Below, in pieces: positions 12,819-25,547 of a stretch of 64,000 bases of DNA. The notes beneath the pieces are model-generated. The model did no database searches and was not told the origin of the DNA. It saw nothing but the letters and a program-made list of their open reading frames with translations. This DNA is from Amoeboaphelidium protococcarum (Eukaryota > Aphelidiomycota > Aphelidea): assembly GCA_023515745.1 (NCBI GenBank), contig JALECJ010000003.1, positions 377,001 to 441,000 of the forward strand, written 5' to 3'. Within the stretch, counting starts at the first letter, position 1. Every line of letters starts with the position of its first letter. The translations under genes were made by a program, and so were the position numbers.

Positions 12819-13226
12819 CAAACTAATACCAACACCTTGTAATAAAACTTATTGTCTTAATCTTTTACTTTGTCTTCTGGCATGCTCTATACCTTCGCGC
12901 TCGCGAATACGTTTTTCAGCTCGGTAGATGGCAATTTACTACTGCCTTAATGGATTATCAATGCCTTGACTTAATAAGGAAACCTTCATTGCCTCTACCT
13001 CTCATACTAACAATCATAAACAGTCAAGACGCACGTGTAAAATTCTAACGCTAAAATATTTGGTATTTTCTTCTCCATACATAACACAATAAGATATAAA
13101 ATACATCATTCGAACGCGTAGAATCAGAAATATGGCTCAGGTAGAACCTGCGAGAAAACATGATATAAACTAAATCAATTGTCAAATCTCAGTAAAATGT
13201 ATTAATTCAATGTCCTCAAAGTTTGA
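12819..13226. other. Convergent intergenic region
   Basis: 408 bp between two gene 3' ends. It holds one ACGCGT near 13114 and a CG-rich patch (cgcgctcgcgaa) near 12900. A 76-codon minus-strand open frame (12759-12989) starts here and overlaps the + gene, but has no recognisable homology. Confidence 0.35.
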
Positions 13227-14219
13227 TCAAACTTCAACTTGATGAAGCAAGATTTCTTATTTCTCGGAATATTTAGATCTCTTTAACGTTCTTTGGGGTA
13301 GCGATGTCAAACCAAACAAGTTCCAAATTGGATTAAAGCAACCATTTTTCCAGAACACTCCCCAAACACAAGGATTGAACAACAATACAGTGATGAGAAC
13401 CATAAAAATATATGTAAACCCATAAAAACTGTATAGCAACCAGTATAGCCATTAATACTCTACTTTGACGTACGCGAAAGGAGTAGATGCAGATTGGGAA
13501 GCCTTCAGCACAATAGAGACATACTTGCTATCACCGCGCTCAATAACGCAGATATTTTGCTCGCATTTTACGCCATTCTTTATGCTGAATGATGGGAGCG
13601 TGAAGTTCACTGTAGCATCAAACATAAGCTCAGAGTAATCATCCAAATCCACATATGCCTAAATTCGTCTCTAAATATACTCCGGGTACGGATTCAATGG
13701 ATTTAGCAAATTAGGGTACGGATCACTAGGATCGCATTCCGCAGTTTTAAAATCAACATTGTACTACTAAGAACCGGTTTAGTTCAAATGGCAACGCAGC
13801 TGGTGATAATACAAGCCCAAATCAACAAAATCTTTTCCAGAAGGCGATTTGCCATTACAAGCGAGTTCCACCTAAGCTGTAGAGTCACAAATGTGAACCA
13901 TTTGACTAAACCATTAAAATCTTTAAGCACTGAAGCCAGAGAACTAAAACTTCTTACGATATGAAGTGTCATTGTTCCTAGAAACCTGTACAGGTAAATC
14001 AAGCCCATAGTACATATCGACACCCTCAGGGAGAGTAACGCGTACTCTTTGCCATCCATCCATTGCAAATTTCCAATGTGAAGTCAAATTAGGGCCAACT
14101 TCGAGATAGTACGCGCCCATTCTGCCATACTCTAAATATATTCTAAACGTAGAATACATTACGGCAATAATGAGCAGATACACTGCAATAAAGAAGTAAA
14201 TAGGCCGAGCTTTGAACAT
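13227..14219 (-). CDS. Orphan membrane protein with two spans
   Basis: 330 residues in one exon (ATG 14219, TGA 13227). The N-terminus is a membrane anchor (IYFFIAVYLLIIAVMYSTF, residues ~7-25). A ~230-residue domain follows with six or so cysteines and N-glycosylation sequons (NLT, NDT, NQT, NFT). A second span lies near residues 265-288 (FYGFTYIFMVLITVLLF), then a basic C-terminal tail. The sequons and cysteines place the central domain in the lumen or outside the cell, with both termini cytosolic. I do not recognise the family. Neighbours give no functional clue. Confidence 0.75.
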
Positions 14220-14540
14220 CTTACGCGGTTGTTACTAGACTAAAATACTGTTGAGCAATGTTTTTCGACAGAGAAGCAGACGGTTTTCATTTAAAGCATC
14301 TCTTTCAAACCCACGCGTTAAAAAGATTACGTTAAAGCACGTGTTTTCAGACTTGCCAGTATTCTACGGCACTGTTGAACACGCTGGTTAGAATTTTATA
14401 TGATGACAGGCATTGATCAATCGACGATTGCCCAGGTGGAATTTATTAGAGTACCAAAAGTACGCAACTTCGAAATACAAATATAAAAACATGAAATTTA
14501 TTATAATAACACAAGACAACATCAATTCAATTAGTTAGAC
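14220..14540. promoter_or_regulatory. 5' flank of the orphan membrane protein gene
   Basis: 321 bp between the LST2-like stop and this gene's start. An ACGCGT hexamer (14313-14318) lies about 95 bp upstream of the start codon, the spacing expected of an MCB-type element; function is inferred. Confidence 0.35.
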
Positions 14541-16187
14541 TCAGAGCCACCAACTGAGTAAACGAGACCGATAACTTGGCAATTGCGCTCGACTATGAAT
14601 GGCGTTAGAATGTCGACGCTAGTGATTCGACGTTTAAATAGAATTATTATGACTTTGTACCGAAGTCAGTTAGCCATTAGTATAATTCAACCGTTCGCCA
14701 TTTTGTATAGAGCGTAGAACCTGATTCCATACTTCATCCGCGGGGGAACTTGTATTTCCAGACAATTGACCAGCTTCACCCCGGCTCGAGTGATTATTTG
14801 TACATACTACTTTCTACTCGTCCAATGTACCGGTAGAGTGCATCTTGAATACGCGACTTAGGATAAATGTCATCTCTTACGCGTGTCTTCCTTAATGGAG
14901 AGCATCAGAGAGTTGACAGATACTTTTGAACAGAGTGTGCAGCATTTGGAAATGAGACACAACGGAGACTGATATCAAGTTATCTTATGCAGAACTAGCC
15001 TGCAGAGATGCGCTTCTCTGTTAGAGAGAGGGAGCATAACCATCCAGAGTAGAAGTTTCAGAGAGCATTGCCAGACACGACATTGAATTATGCCACTAAT
15101 CATCATCAGTTTTCGAATGTAAGTCGCGCACATAGTCACGATTTATGAGCATTTAACGCAGTTCGTACATTTCATCATTATTCATCAAAGTCAGAGAAGA
15201 TTTTATAAATTTCAATTATTGCAAATCATCTCTGAACCATATTACATTACAGCGAATGTTTTCAGATACCAAAAATTCAGGAGATGAGAGTAAAGTTTAT
15301 ACCAACATGAGACGAGGTAGAGCGAATATTAATAAAGGATCCTGCTCATTCACATCTTCCTGCAGCACCAACTGTTCTCGTAAACAATATTCCAACGTTT
15401 CCGACATCAATAAAGTAAGCAAATCTGCCTGCGATATCTCACCGAGATTCCTAGTCATGACAGTAGCTTGAAGAGAATTTATATGCATTTCATGGCTTGA
15501 TTGATCCGGTCTATTCTGGATGAGTGAGAAGTAACAATAACAGATTCTTTATTCAAATGTAGCCCAACACGAGTCAAAGTCTCCAATAACTTGACCCAAA
15601 TTAGTCAAAATGTTTTCAGTAGTCAGTTACATTGATGTAAATTATCTCAAAACAAATCTCAATGCCTCAAATGCAGCGCATAAGTATTACGCTGATTGTT
15701 TCAACGTGTCAGTGAACATTTCAATATCGCGAATACGAAATCCACCATTGAGTGCCTGAGCGGCAAATAGAATATTCTCAGAAAAGCCAGCTGACAGTTC
15801 CCTCTAATCTTCGTATGGTAAAAGATTTCTATAGGAGCGAGAGGATTTTACTGTGGATGGAGTCGACTCATAAATCAAATCAAATGCAGCCAGCAAATGT
15901 TTTTGTAAACGATGAACTCTCTCCGTAAGCTTTTTGTAAATTCCAGAATTCACATTTCTTTACTGATGTAGTTCTTGTACACAGCGAACCAGGGCATCAT
16001 CTACACTATACAACAGCACAGAATGTTAAGTAATGTCACTATACTGTATGAATATTGATTGATTGTACATACCGAAAATGCAAAACTTTTGTATGGTAGT
16101 CACATCATCCAAGTTGCTGATTACGATGCTGGGGCCAATCTTCTGATACTTGAAAATAGCTGCAAAATTTGTACGAGGAGCCTGCAT
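14541..16187 (-). CDS. LST2 / ZFYVE28-like protein without a FYVE finger
   Basis: Two exons (16073-16187 and 14541-16000) flanking a 72-bp intron ending in GTGTAG; 524 residues. The choice of acceptor is forced: only this one keeps FCIF joined in frame to DDALVRCVQEL. The body resembles the N-terminal region of Lateral Signaling Target 2 proteins: FSENILFAAQALNGG matches the WFGAECLAAGS segment, and DPLLIFALPRLMLV matches their EPALMFSIPRLAIV. LST2 family members regulate endosomal receptor trafficking and bind phosphoinositides through a C-terminal FYVE domain. Here the C-terminus is a Gln/Asn/Ser-rich tail with no CxxC pairs, so endosome targeting must differ or be lost. Confidence 0.75.
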
Positions 16188-16487
16188 GTCTCGATTTAAC
16201 TAGAGATTCGACCACGATTATATTGAGATTCTCATGTACTGTTAGTGCTCAATAGTCCTGTTCTTTATGCTTTTGTTCCCGAATTCTTCAATGCTAAAAT
16301 GCAAAAAGATGAAACGAGTGAGAAAAATCTGTTGAAACAAGTCGCGTTCAGTGTGAAACGAGAAACATTTTCGGATAAAAGAGCTCAATAGAGACGAAAT
16401 GGATGATAGCCGCAATCATCATTATTATATCTACTCATCTCTATCGAGCGATTACTCATTCACACACACACATATAGCATTCGACCT
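16188..16487. other. Intergenic, tandem minus-strand genes
   Basis: 300 bp between the LST2-like start and the AGC kinase stop. It contains a short CA repeat near 16461-16472 and nothing else I can identify. Confidence 0.35.
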
Positions 16488-18245
16488 TCAAATAGCCGGT
16501 CTATAGCTGCCGTGCCTTAGCTCACTATCTTGGTTGAAAGTGAATCCTTGAAACTGGGCAGGATCAATGCCATTGCCACCGCTCCCAGACAGGACAGAGC
16601 CATCAACGTTTGGAGTCTTGCCAGTCTTCAGTGTAACATCCTGATCAGTGAAGGCAGGATCAAAGTTGCTCACATCGTGCTCCGAGTCAACCTGAGGCTT
16701 GAAAGGAGGAGCCATCTACTTCTTGTACAAGTTATCCCAATTAATGTTCTTAAAGAAGGGATGCTTCTTGATCTCCTCACCATCTGTTGGTCCGCTGCCA
16801 AGACGCGTCTTTGGATCGCGATCAAGTAGTGCGGTGATCAGACTCTTGGCCAAAGGACTAAAGTTGTCCGGGAACACCAGATCACTGTACAGAATCTTTC
16901 TATACATCGCATGATGATTATCAGCGTAGAAAGGAGGTACACCATGCATCATTTCATACAGCAGAATACCAAGAGACCACCAATCGACAGCCCGACCATA
17001 GCCTTGACCAAGCAGAATCTCGGGTGCTAAATACTCAGCAGTGCCACAAAAAGTTTTAGTCAGCGAGTCCGTGGTCATGTTCTCCTTACATAGGCCAAAG
17101 TCAGTCAAAGCAACATGGCCGTTGTAATCCAACAGAATGTTCTCTGGTTTCAAATCACGGTAGATAACATTCTACTTATGCAGATGGTCCAGAGAAAGCA
17201 AAATTTCGGCACCGTAAAATTGAGCTCTCTCTTCATCAAAGCGACCGGACTATTGCAAGTGATAGAACAACTCGCCACCATTCATAAAATCCAGCACCAG
17301 ATAAAGCTTATCCTGAGTTTGGAATGCAAACTTGAGACCAACTAAAAACGGATGATTGGTCAATTTCAAGATGTGCCGTTCACTCATGGTGTGCTCAACT
17401 TCCTATCTCTCGATAATATCCTTCTTGTAAAGCACTTTCATCGCATAAATACGATTAGTATCGCGTTTACGCACCTAAAGGACTTTACCAAAGCTACCTT
17501 TGCCTAACACTTTTAACAATTCAAAATCATCTGGAGTCAAAGCCTTCTACTCTCCGGCCTTGAACACCAGTTGAATGTGTAAATCACCAAACACCTTCTC
17601 TTTCCACTGTCGCGGCAATAATCTGAACCAGTTATCAGTAACTTTGTTGTCCATACGCGGTGGTCTAATCTTGACATAGCCCAGAAACTGATCATTAGAC
17701 TTTTGGCCCTTCTAACCAGGTTATCCAGTGTGAGGCATTTTGTCGTAAATGGTCAAGATAACTTCTCCATCCGGTCTGGTCACGTCAAATACTGCTTCGT
17801 GCTTCCACAACGGAGCCACCTTGATACCTGTAGAAGTTTTCTGGTTATCATGATTTGGCGTACGTCCTTGATGTGCCTTGTGAGACTCAGTGTTGTCAAT
17901 CTCTGCGTTCAGCGACGTTGCCTCCTTCGTAATAAACTCATTGCCTTCAAATGAAACAACACAATATGGACGCGGTGCAGCTCTCTTCACAGCTAGATTT
18001 CTACACAATTAAATATGATAACAGAGTTATAATCTAATTAATTTATTTACTTACTTTGCTTCTACAATTCTAATGACTGCAGTTATAAAATATATACATA
18101 TACAGGGTGATAATAAAGTTCATTGGCTGTTGAAATAAGGTGACTTACACAAACGGCCTTTCGCTTGATTTGGAGCGTTTCTCACAGATGCGTTCAGCGA
18201 TGCCTTTCCACCTGCTGATGGTTGATTTTCTGGAATTGAGTCCAT
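16488..18245 (-). CDS. AGC-family protein kinase with N-terminal C2 domain (Ypk1/Gad8/Sch9-like)
   Basis: Three exons: 18149-18245, a 22-bp microexon 18055-18076, and 16488-18000; introns of 72 and 54 bp; 543 residues. The microexon is required: it supplies FIRIVEAK, the first strand of a C2 domain (to about residue 160), and restores frame. The kinase domain has [29 protein letters not shown] (Q is TAG), [17 protein letters not shown] and VDWWSLG. The C-tail has APPFKP and SNFDPAFT, and the hydrophobic motif FQGFTF. C2 plus AGC domains characterise fungal Sch9; the kinase core is equally close to Ypk/SGK. These act downstream of TORC1/TORC2 in growth and membrane stress. Assignment between the two is unresolved. 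Confidence 0.92.
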
Positions 18246-18437
18246 ACTTGAAAGAGTATTCTATTCTTCAATATGAGTGTGCAATAGTATGGGAAGAGAA
18301 AGATTTTATATGAGGTCAATCAATCAAAAGGCTATTATTAAGCACGTACACCTGACTTGAAACGAAAGATTATGGAGTTAAAAATAGCTTATTTCCATCA
18401 AACTCTTCTCTTGAACTACAAAAAATCATTATTATTA

Positions 18438-21400
18438 TCACAACAGCTTAAACTCGACATTCCTCACAGGCTTCTTAACGTCAATAGGATTGAGCAATCT
18501 TATTCTGAAAGAACTGCCATTTAAATCACAGGGCAGCTCATACTTTACCAAAGGACGATCGCGCTCAACTCTCCATAATTAAAGCTCAATTTCAGCCAGA
18601 ACTTGCATCACACGACTCAGCGACTTTCCAATAAGGTTACTACTACTTTTTTACAAATATTGACAAACCCAGTCCCATTTCTCTTTCAATACAGATCCTG
18701 TTGAGAGAAGTTTGAAGCTCCAGGCTCTGTTGTCAGCGCTAAATTAAATCAGCAGCAAATTCTTGTACAGCAGTTCAAATCCTTAACTGTGGACATTCGT
18801 AATATCTAAGTGACTTAACAGTCTCAGCATCTAGTACTTTGATCTCTTCTGTTGCAACAAAGAGTCATCCCAAACGGTAAGAGAATTCTTATCCAGACTT
18901 TCGAGTTCAGAAGTCAACTATTCAACATCAACCTGCAGCTTGGTACAATGATCACGCCATGCATCCAGTTCACTTGACTTCAAAGATAAGTGTTACTCCA
19001 GTTTACCGACAATATCAAAATTGACAGACTTTGCCTTTTCCAGCTCCAGAATACGGCTCTCAACTGCAGGAGTAAATACCTACTTTACCTTTTGAGCTTC
19101 TCGTAATTAAGCGTCCAACTGATGTGAGTTCGCAGCAGCGCTTTCATTTTCTGCGAGGAGAGTATCTTTGATCTTACACAGCTGCATCAGCTGCGAGTTA
19201 ATTACTTCTGAACCGTCATTAACTTCCTAGGCAGCAATACTTGAAAGATCTACAATCTTCATTTATAGCAAATCCAATTGAGCACAATCCTGAGCTTTCA
19301 ACAAACAGTACTGCATCAGATTCTTATACTATTCAACACTTTGGTTCTGATCACTCGCCAAAAGATCCAGTGTATCCTTGAGTTGACTTTCAATCATTTC
19401 TTGAGCACTTTCAATAACAAACTGATTTTGCTCCGATTATTCATCGAAATAATCTATCCACTGCTCAACTACCTCGACATTAAGATCATCATAATCATAA
19501 GAAAGAACTTATTCCGCTTTCTGATTGACACTATCCGGCAAAAGATCACCAAATCGGACAATGGTCGTTTCTTAATTGAGCTAAGCGTCAACATCACTGA
19601 CACTGATGGATGATTCGCTTAAAGGATAATCTTCTCTGAACGATTCATCCATAACCAACTCCTCAGCTTTATCAACTTAGTTATTACTAGCATTTAACTG
19701 TGCATTAACCATCTACTTGATTGTCAAAGTGTCATTCACTTTTGTAAAACGTTTGACTGGCGACAAGTCATCAACTTCATTAAAAGGAGCGCTTTGTGAC
19801 TAAGGCTAATAACTTTCTTGAGTATACTGGAATCCTTGAGATGGAAGCAGACTATCTTGACTGTAAGGATTCTCTTGAGAGGCAGCGACAAATACGGGCT
19901 ATTAATACTCATCTTATGCACTGGTGAAATCTTCTTCATTCTCTTAAGGATCATCACCAGCAGGGACTTACATGACAAGCTTCGACGCTGAAGATGAGCT
20001 CTTCTTCTTCATGCTGTTAATCATGGCAACTCTGTGATACGGTGATATATTATTCTTATCACTAATCTCAGTTTTACCAGACGAAGATGAAGTGCCATGT
20101 TTGCGCGGAGGAGTAGACGGCTAACTGACTTTCTTTGGACTGACTTTCGCTGAGCCATGGCCACGCTATAAATTGCTTGAAGGATCAGGAAACTCTTCAG
20201 ACGAGTCTACTTGCCTCAGAAAGTCATTCTTGGAGTACTAGTTCTCGTTATGAGGCTGGGACACAGAGATTTTCTGACGACTATCTGGATGAAGCTTTGG
20301 CGAAGAGCTGGCAGACTAAGCTTTTCTCTTAGTCGCTGACGGCTTAAGGTTCTCTTTTTAAGTTCTGCTCTAGACTTGGTCGGACTGAATAGCTTAACCA
20401 CCCACTGACAGTCGCGTTTACACAGGAGATAATGACAACTGATTGTTTTATTACGTCTGCTCTGACTTCTTCTTTAATCGAGGTGAGCTACGAATAGGAG
20501 ACTAAGATACACTCAAGTTGACTTCATAACTACGTCTGCTCTATTTAGAATCAACAACCGACGGAGTGGCACAATCAAATCCAGAATTCAGTCCCTAAAT
20601 CGGTGGTAGAATTTCGGTGCAATCCATCTCCATCTCAGCGTCTTTCATTAGTTAAATGTTGATACCGGCAGCTGATGTAATAGTATCGGCAAAGTCACCA
20701 ATGTTCTCAGTCACTTCCATTAAATCGCTTCCAACATTAGTTAAATTCTTCGTTTTAAACGGGCTAGAGGACCTTAGCCGGGATTTGTACGAGTTAGAGC
20801 AGTCACTATCAACTTCATCCAACTCAGAACCGCGCTCAGTAGCACAAGTTGTCATATCCATACTATATACAGACTCTCTTCTGGCGGCATGAGCTTTGAA
20901 ATCATCAGCAGGAGTCGATATTTTAGCAAAGCTTGCGTGTATGCTTTCAATATCAGAACCGGTAAGTGAGTCGATCGAATCTTTTTCAACCAGGTGAGAC
21001 TACTCCGCTTCTTCAACCTCCATTGAAAGTTCCATAGACTAATCAACGGTACCCACTACACCCGTCAAATCCATGTCGGAAGCGGGATTACTAAACTTGG
21101 CCGTAAGATTAGTAGTCTCACCACCAGAGTCCCGTAGAGCAACTTCAAAAGAGGAATTTACCTCACTGACCACGTAAGAATCATCAGAATGAACAATACC
21201 AGCAGCAGCACCAGCAGCACTCAAATTATCATCTGGTTACTCTATCAACACATTTCTCTTCTCAGGGGGGCTCAAGTAAAGCTGATAGACATTACTATCT
21301 CTTTTGCCACTACATAAATCTGGAATACTAAATCTTTTGTTACCGTCACCGCTTCCACTAGTATCGTCACTTTCATCACGTAGCTCCTGACTCAAGCCAC

Positions 21401-21635
21401 CACTGGAATCATCTTGAGAACTTGACTAAAATTACTTCAAAGCAGCCATAGAAGCAGATGATCTACGTGTATGATAGGATACTTTACGAACTTTAGCCAC
21501 TTCATAAAATGACACTCTTCTATTAGCCTTGGACTCATCAGCTGGCAGAAAGTGCATCGTGTTCTCTTCATTCTCCTTTAAGCAACTTTTAGGTGGCGCC
21601 AAAGACTATCTCCTCGGAGTTTTATTCCCAGACAT
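18438..21635 (-). CDS. KNL1/Spc105/Spc7 kinetochore scaffold
   Basis: Single exon of 1065 residues. Near the N-terminus is an RVSF motif (residues 40-43), the PP1-docking site of KNL1, preceded by a degenerate SILK-like SCLK. MELT-type repeats, the Mps1 substrates that recruit Bub1-Bub3, occur at MDLT 188, MELS 201, MDMT 259, MEVT 306 and MDCT 337. A long Ser/Lys/Gln-rich linker leads to a coiled coil (about 730-960). The C-terminus (to KNVEFKLL-like end) looks like the RWD module that binds Mis12/Nsl1. The order docking motif, MELTs, coiled coil, RWD is that of KNL1. The call rests on motif architecture, not overall identity. It is divergent from a coiled-coil gene across 305 bp. Confidence 0.82.
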
Positions 21636-21940
21636 GAAACTTACAATACTGTTACGGCTAAAAACTATATTGCTATGGATTATTCGAGATAAACAGTCTC
21701 TCTCTATACCGTATATACCGTATAGTGTGAACTTTAAAAGAGTATTGACGCTGAAGAATTAGTTGAAACAAGAAAAAACAAAACTTGAAAGTGAGTGAAA
21801 CAGAATGTTTGCTTTTGAGATGGAGATGAACTCTCGAACGAACACGCGCGCGTCTCATTCCTTCAACTTTCTGAAACAGCCATTTCCCGTTTCATTTCTC
21901 TCAAGTTTTCGTTTCAGCTCGTGCGCTCAGACTGACTAAT
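21636..21940. promoter_or_regulatory. Divergent promoter region, KNL1 / coiled-coil gene
   Basis: 305 bp separating two start codons. It contains acgcgcgcgtc near 21844-21854, which includes two overlapping ACGCG/CGCGT half-sites resembling the MluI cell-cycle box bound by fungal MBF. A cell-cycle role fits KNL1 but is inferred. Confidence 0.4.
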
Positions 21941-24900
21941 ATGTTGCATAACAATAGTGGTGCTGGTGTTTTTGGTATGCATTCAACTAGTGCTAATATG
22001 ACTGTGGATTAGCAATAGATACAGGTTGTTACTTAAGTATCGTCGGAATGTGTTAAATAGTTGATTTCTAATTTCTGCACTGGAAGAATCTCCAATTGTT
22101 TGCTTTTGAACAGTGAACCTTCATCTATCCTATAATAATTCGGGAAGAGTATTTAGACAAATCTGAGTTCAGATACTGAAAGTTCTGATGTGCAGTTGTC
22201 TTATGCTTTGTTTGGCTTTAGTGACACCAAGACTGTTAATCTCATTAATGATAAAGTGATGGATGGGGATGTTGTAAGTCATCATAGTTAGGGACTGCTA
22301 TACAAGGCTGCATCTACAGATGAAGTTGTACAAGCATTTAAAAGCCTTACTGCTGGTATTTCACTTCCTTGTTTTTGTATATCTGTTAAATTGTGTCGAA
22401 ATAATCCAGAAACGGTGAATAAGATGCAAGATTGTATTGAGAGTGGTAAAGACGTGTATTCTGTAAAGTGTAATGACTCTGCTGGGATTCTGAATATTCT
22501 GGTGGTGTAAGAGTTCAATCTCTATTCGTCTCAAATAACTTCTCAACTTTCTTTGGTTGCATCTGACTTTTTGTACAACTTGCGCCATCTTTTATGGAGA
22601 GATAATTCAATTGAAACTCCGTGTAGCTTGTAATCATTGGTCTTGAGTAGATTATTAAATTCAATGTTTGGCATATAAGGGATTAGTGTGATTTAGAATT
22701 CCATATCAGATGTTCATCCCGCCGATATGTAGCTTTGGTAAGAGTTTCTTTGTACACTGTAGTAGAAACCTTGCTTTAATTTACTGAATGGGATTGATTA
22801 CAAAACTCTGGTCCTCAATGTTTTAGAAAAGTCTTATTCAAAGTTGCGGAAGGAGGCACTGATGAAGGATGAGTAACTTGATGAAGCAGGTAGACAAATT
22901 GCTGATTTGAATGGCCAGTTGATTTCTTAATAAGAAGAACAGTCTTAATTGGAGTAGTCGTTATCATTGTTGAATGAAGAAAAGTAGGAATTGATGTTGC
23001 TTATCAAGGAACTTTAATCTTAATATGAAGCGGCTTCCGGTCTGCATTAGTAAAGTATCGTCGATTTAAACACTTAGTTACAATAGTCTAAATCAGAACT
23101 AGCTACTTTAAATGAGGTGGTGATTGATTTGAGTACCAAATTGAAGAATGTTTTAGAAGAGAGAAAAGCTATGGAATCAATGCTGGTGGAATCTGATTAA
23201 ACTAGCAGAAGATTGCTTGCTGAAGCTGAGAGCAGCAAAGCTTTGCGCAATGAGAAAAACCTTCTGATCGAAGAACTTAGTGGTAAAGTTGAAAGTTTGA
23301 AGTTGGATTTGGAGAAGGCTCTTGCTGATAATGGTCGCCTGCTCTCTGTTTAAACTTAGCTGCAACAAGATTTGGCTGAATCAAGATAGAACTTGTAAAG
23401 AGTGAGCACTGACAAGTCTGAGACTAAAGAGCTAGAGAATGATCTACGTCTTCTCAGACATAAAGTGGCATCTCTGGAGTCTGAGAAACGTGAGATGATG
23501 TACGATATCAAGTCTTTCAAAGTCAAGTTGCAACAACTGGAATCTCTGAATCAAGGCCTGAATGAATAGCTGGAGCAATCGCAGAAGAGATTAGAGATTG
23601 AGTTGTAGAATGTTTAAAGTGCAACCAATGAGAAGGAGATGACAATGAAGATGCTTGAAAATTTGTAAAAGACTTGTGATAGATTGGCCGAAGTTGCTGC
23701 CAAACCGCCTGTAGCTATTCAGGTCCCCCGTGAAATCGTGCCAGCCGCCGTGAGTAAGCCTGTGGATCATGGTGATAGCAGAAATGACAAGCCACAGTCT
23801 GTCTCAGTTGCAACTGAAATGTCATTCTAAGCGTCAAGTATTAAAGAGTCTGTCAAGTCAGTCAAGTCTGAAGTATTTAAGAAGAAGGAGAGCAGTGTAA
23901 AATCTAGTTCTAAAATAGTGAAAGAATCTAAAGCCAAAGTTGTAGTAGCAGAGCCCGTTGATGAAGGTAGTATGAGCATGTCTATCGAGAGTAACGTTAA
24001 TGATTCTGATGACGGCGAATAGATTGAGCCTATCACAAAGCGAAAGAGTATCGTTCCCTAGGCTACAGCGACTTCTAAAGTAGTGCTAGACGATATTAAT
24101 GATCTGCCGTCAGCGTCTCTGTTGAATTCACTTTCTGCCAAAGTGGGTCCAGTAGAGTCCAAAGTGGTAAGCGTTGTGCCAGTCGTAGAAGAGAAGGTGT
24201 CGTAACAAAAGGTTTCGAGAGATTCTTCTGGACTAGAATCTTCTCCTGAGATTATGCCTCAAAAGAAGGTCCGCCCGAAGCTCTCCATTACTGATCCATA
24301 GCCTATTGTAAAAAGAAAAGATAAGTCTGATTAAACTTCAGCCAAATAATTTACTGTCAAAGCCGATGATGTTGCTGCTGGCTCATCTTCAGCTAAAGAA
24401 GATGCTGATATCAAGACTCCCGTGATTGTTAAAAAGCAGAACAAGGGAAGGCGTAAGACTATCAAATTTCAGCCATCTGACAACGACGACGACGTGAACT
24501 CTGGCCCTGCTAAAGATTCTTCTATTGAAGACAGTAGTTCTACGTCTGGTGCTAAAAAGTCAGTCAAGAAGGCTGACAAAGCAAAGTCTGCGCGTCGTTC
24601 TAATGAGCGCGCATCGGAAGTGAAGCCGACTAAATCTAAATCTGCTCCGAAATCGACGAAATCTTCCAGAAAGTTGTCTATTGATCAAATTTTGGAGAAG
24701 AATAATGAGGATGAGACTCCTGCGAAAGTTGATATTGCCAAGTCTCTGAGATAGAAATAATCAGTTCAAACTCCTGATGTTGTCTAATCGGAGCCTAGTA
24801 TGGATGAGGACAATATCTAAGCTCACATGCAAATGTCCTTGTTGGGTAGTGAGGTTGGAGGTGAATTAAAGAGGGAATCGATTTAGGCTAAAGATGATAA

Positions 24901-25342
24901 TAATGATGCTGCATTACCGTAGTAGGCTGAAAAGCCAAAGAAGAAGGCTTCTGTCAAGAAGTCCAAGAAGTCTGTCTCCTTCAAGGACAAGGAGAATCGT
25001 CCTCGATTGTCTGATATCCCTGAGGAGGAAAGTGGGGATCTTTCCAAGACTGAAATCACGGTGTCTAAAAGTGCTACCTCCGCTTCTACTTCTTATCAGA
25101 AGAAGATGCCAGGCAAAAAGCAGAAAATGGCCATGTAAGATCCAGACTCATCAATGGAATTTCCTGAAAGATTTAAGAAGCGTAAACTATCCACAGTGTC
25201 AGATACTTCATCTGCCGCTAATCAATCATCATCATCTTCATCCACTCAGATGCTTCCGTAGAAATCATCTGTTATTAATCCTGATGCTTTGAAAATGATC
25301 AAGACTTCGTTCAAGTTGCCTAAACTGTTGAGTAAGAAGTGA
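21941..25342 (+). CDS. Long coiled-coil protein with basic Ser/Lys-rich tail
   Basis: Single exon of 1133 residues, rich in TAR Gln codons. Residues ~1-300 form a globular region; its end (SLVLSRLLNSMFGIQGISVIQ) faintly recalls the terminal part of kinesin-type motor folds but there is no P-loop. Residues ~305-600 are a continuous coiled coil of Glu/Lys/Leu/Gln heptads. The remaining ~530 residues are disordered, Lys/Ser-rich with SPK/KKS-type stretches and several bipartite-NLS-like basic clusters. The layout suggests a nuclear or spindle/kinetochore structural protein, and it shares a promoter region with KNL1. I do not recognise a named family. Confidence 0.78.
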
Positions 25343-25547
25343 TTTTAATGTAATACTTGTTGTCCATCTTAACTCTTTTTGCCATTGTAAATTTCCGTGT
25401 TATCTGATCTCCTCGCATCCTGTCTGAGTGATGCTCCACTTACGTTCAAAGGTTGAAACTGACGCGCTTGTTCCCACGGTCTGCTTGTTTCCCTTTGTTC
25501 CGTTCACTGTCTTTCTCTTTAACGTTACACGGCATCTGGGATTCGGA

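Noticed and set aside
12759..12989. 76-residue minus-strand ORF with a basic helical segment (AEKRIREREGIEHARRQ)
   Set aside because: It overlaps the 3' end of the retropepsin-like gene on the other strand, and with TGA as sole stop such lengths arise by chance. Worth checking in RNA data.
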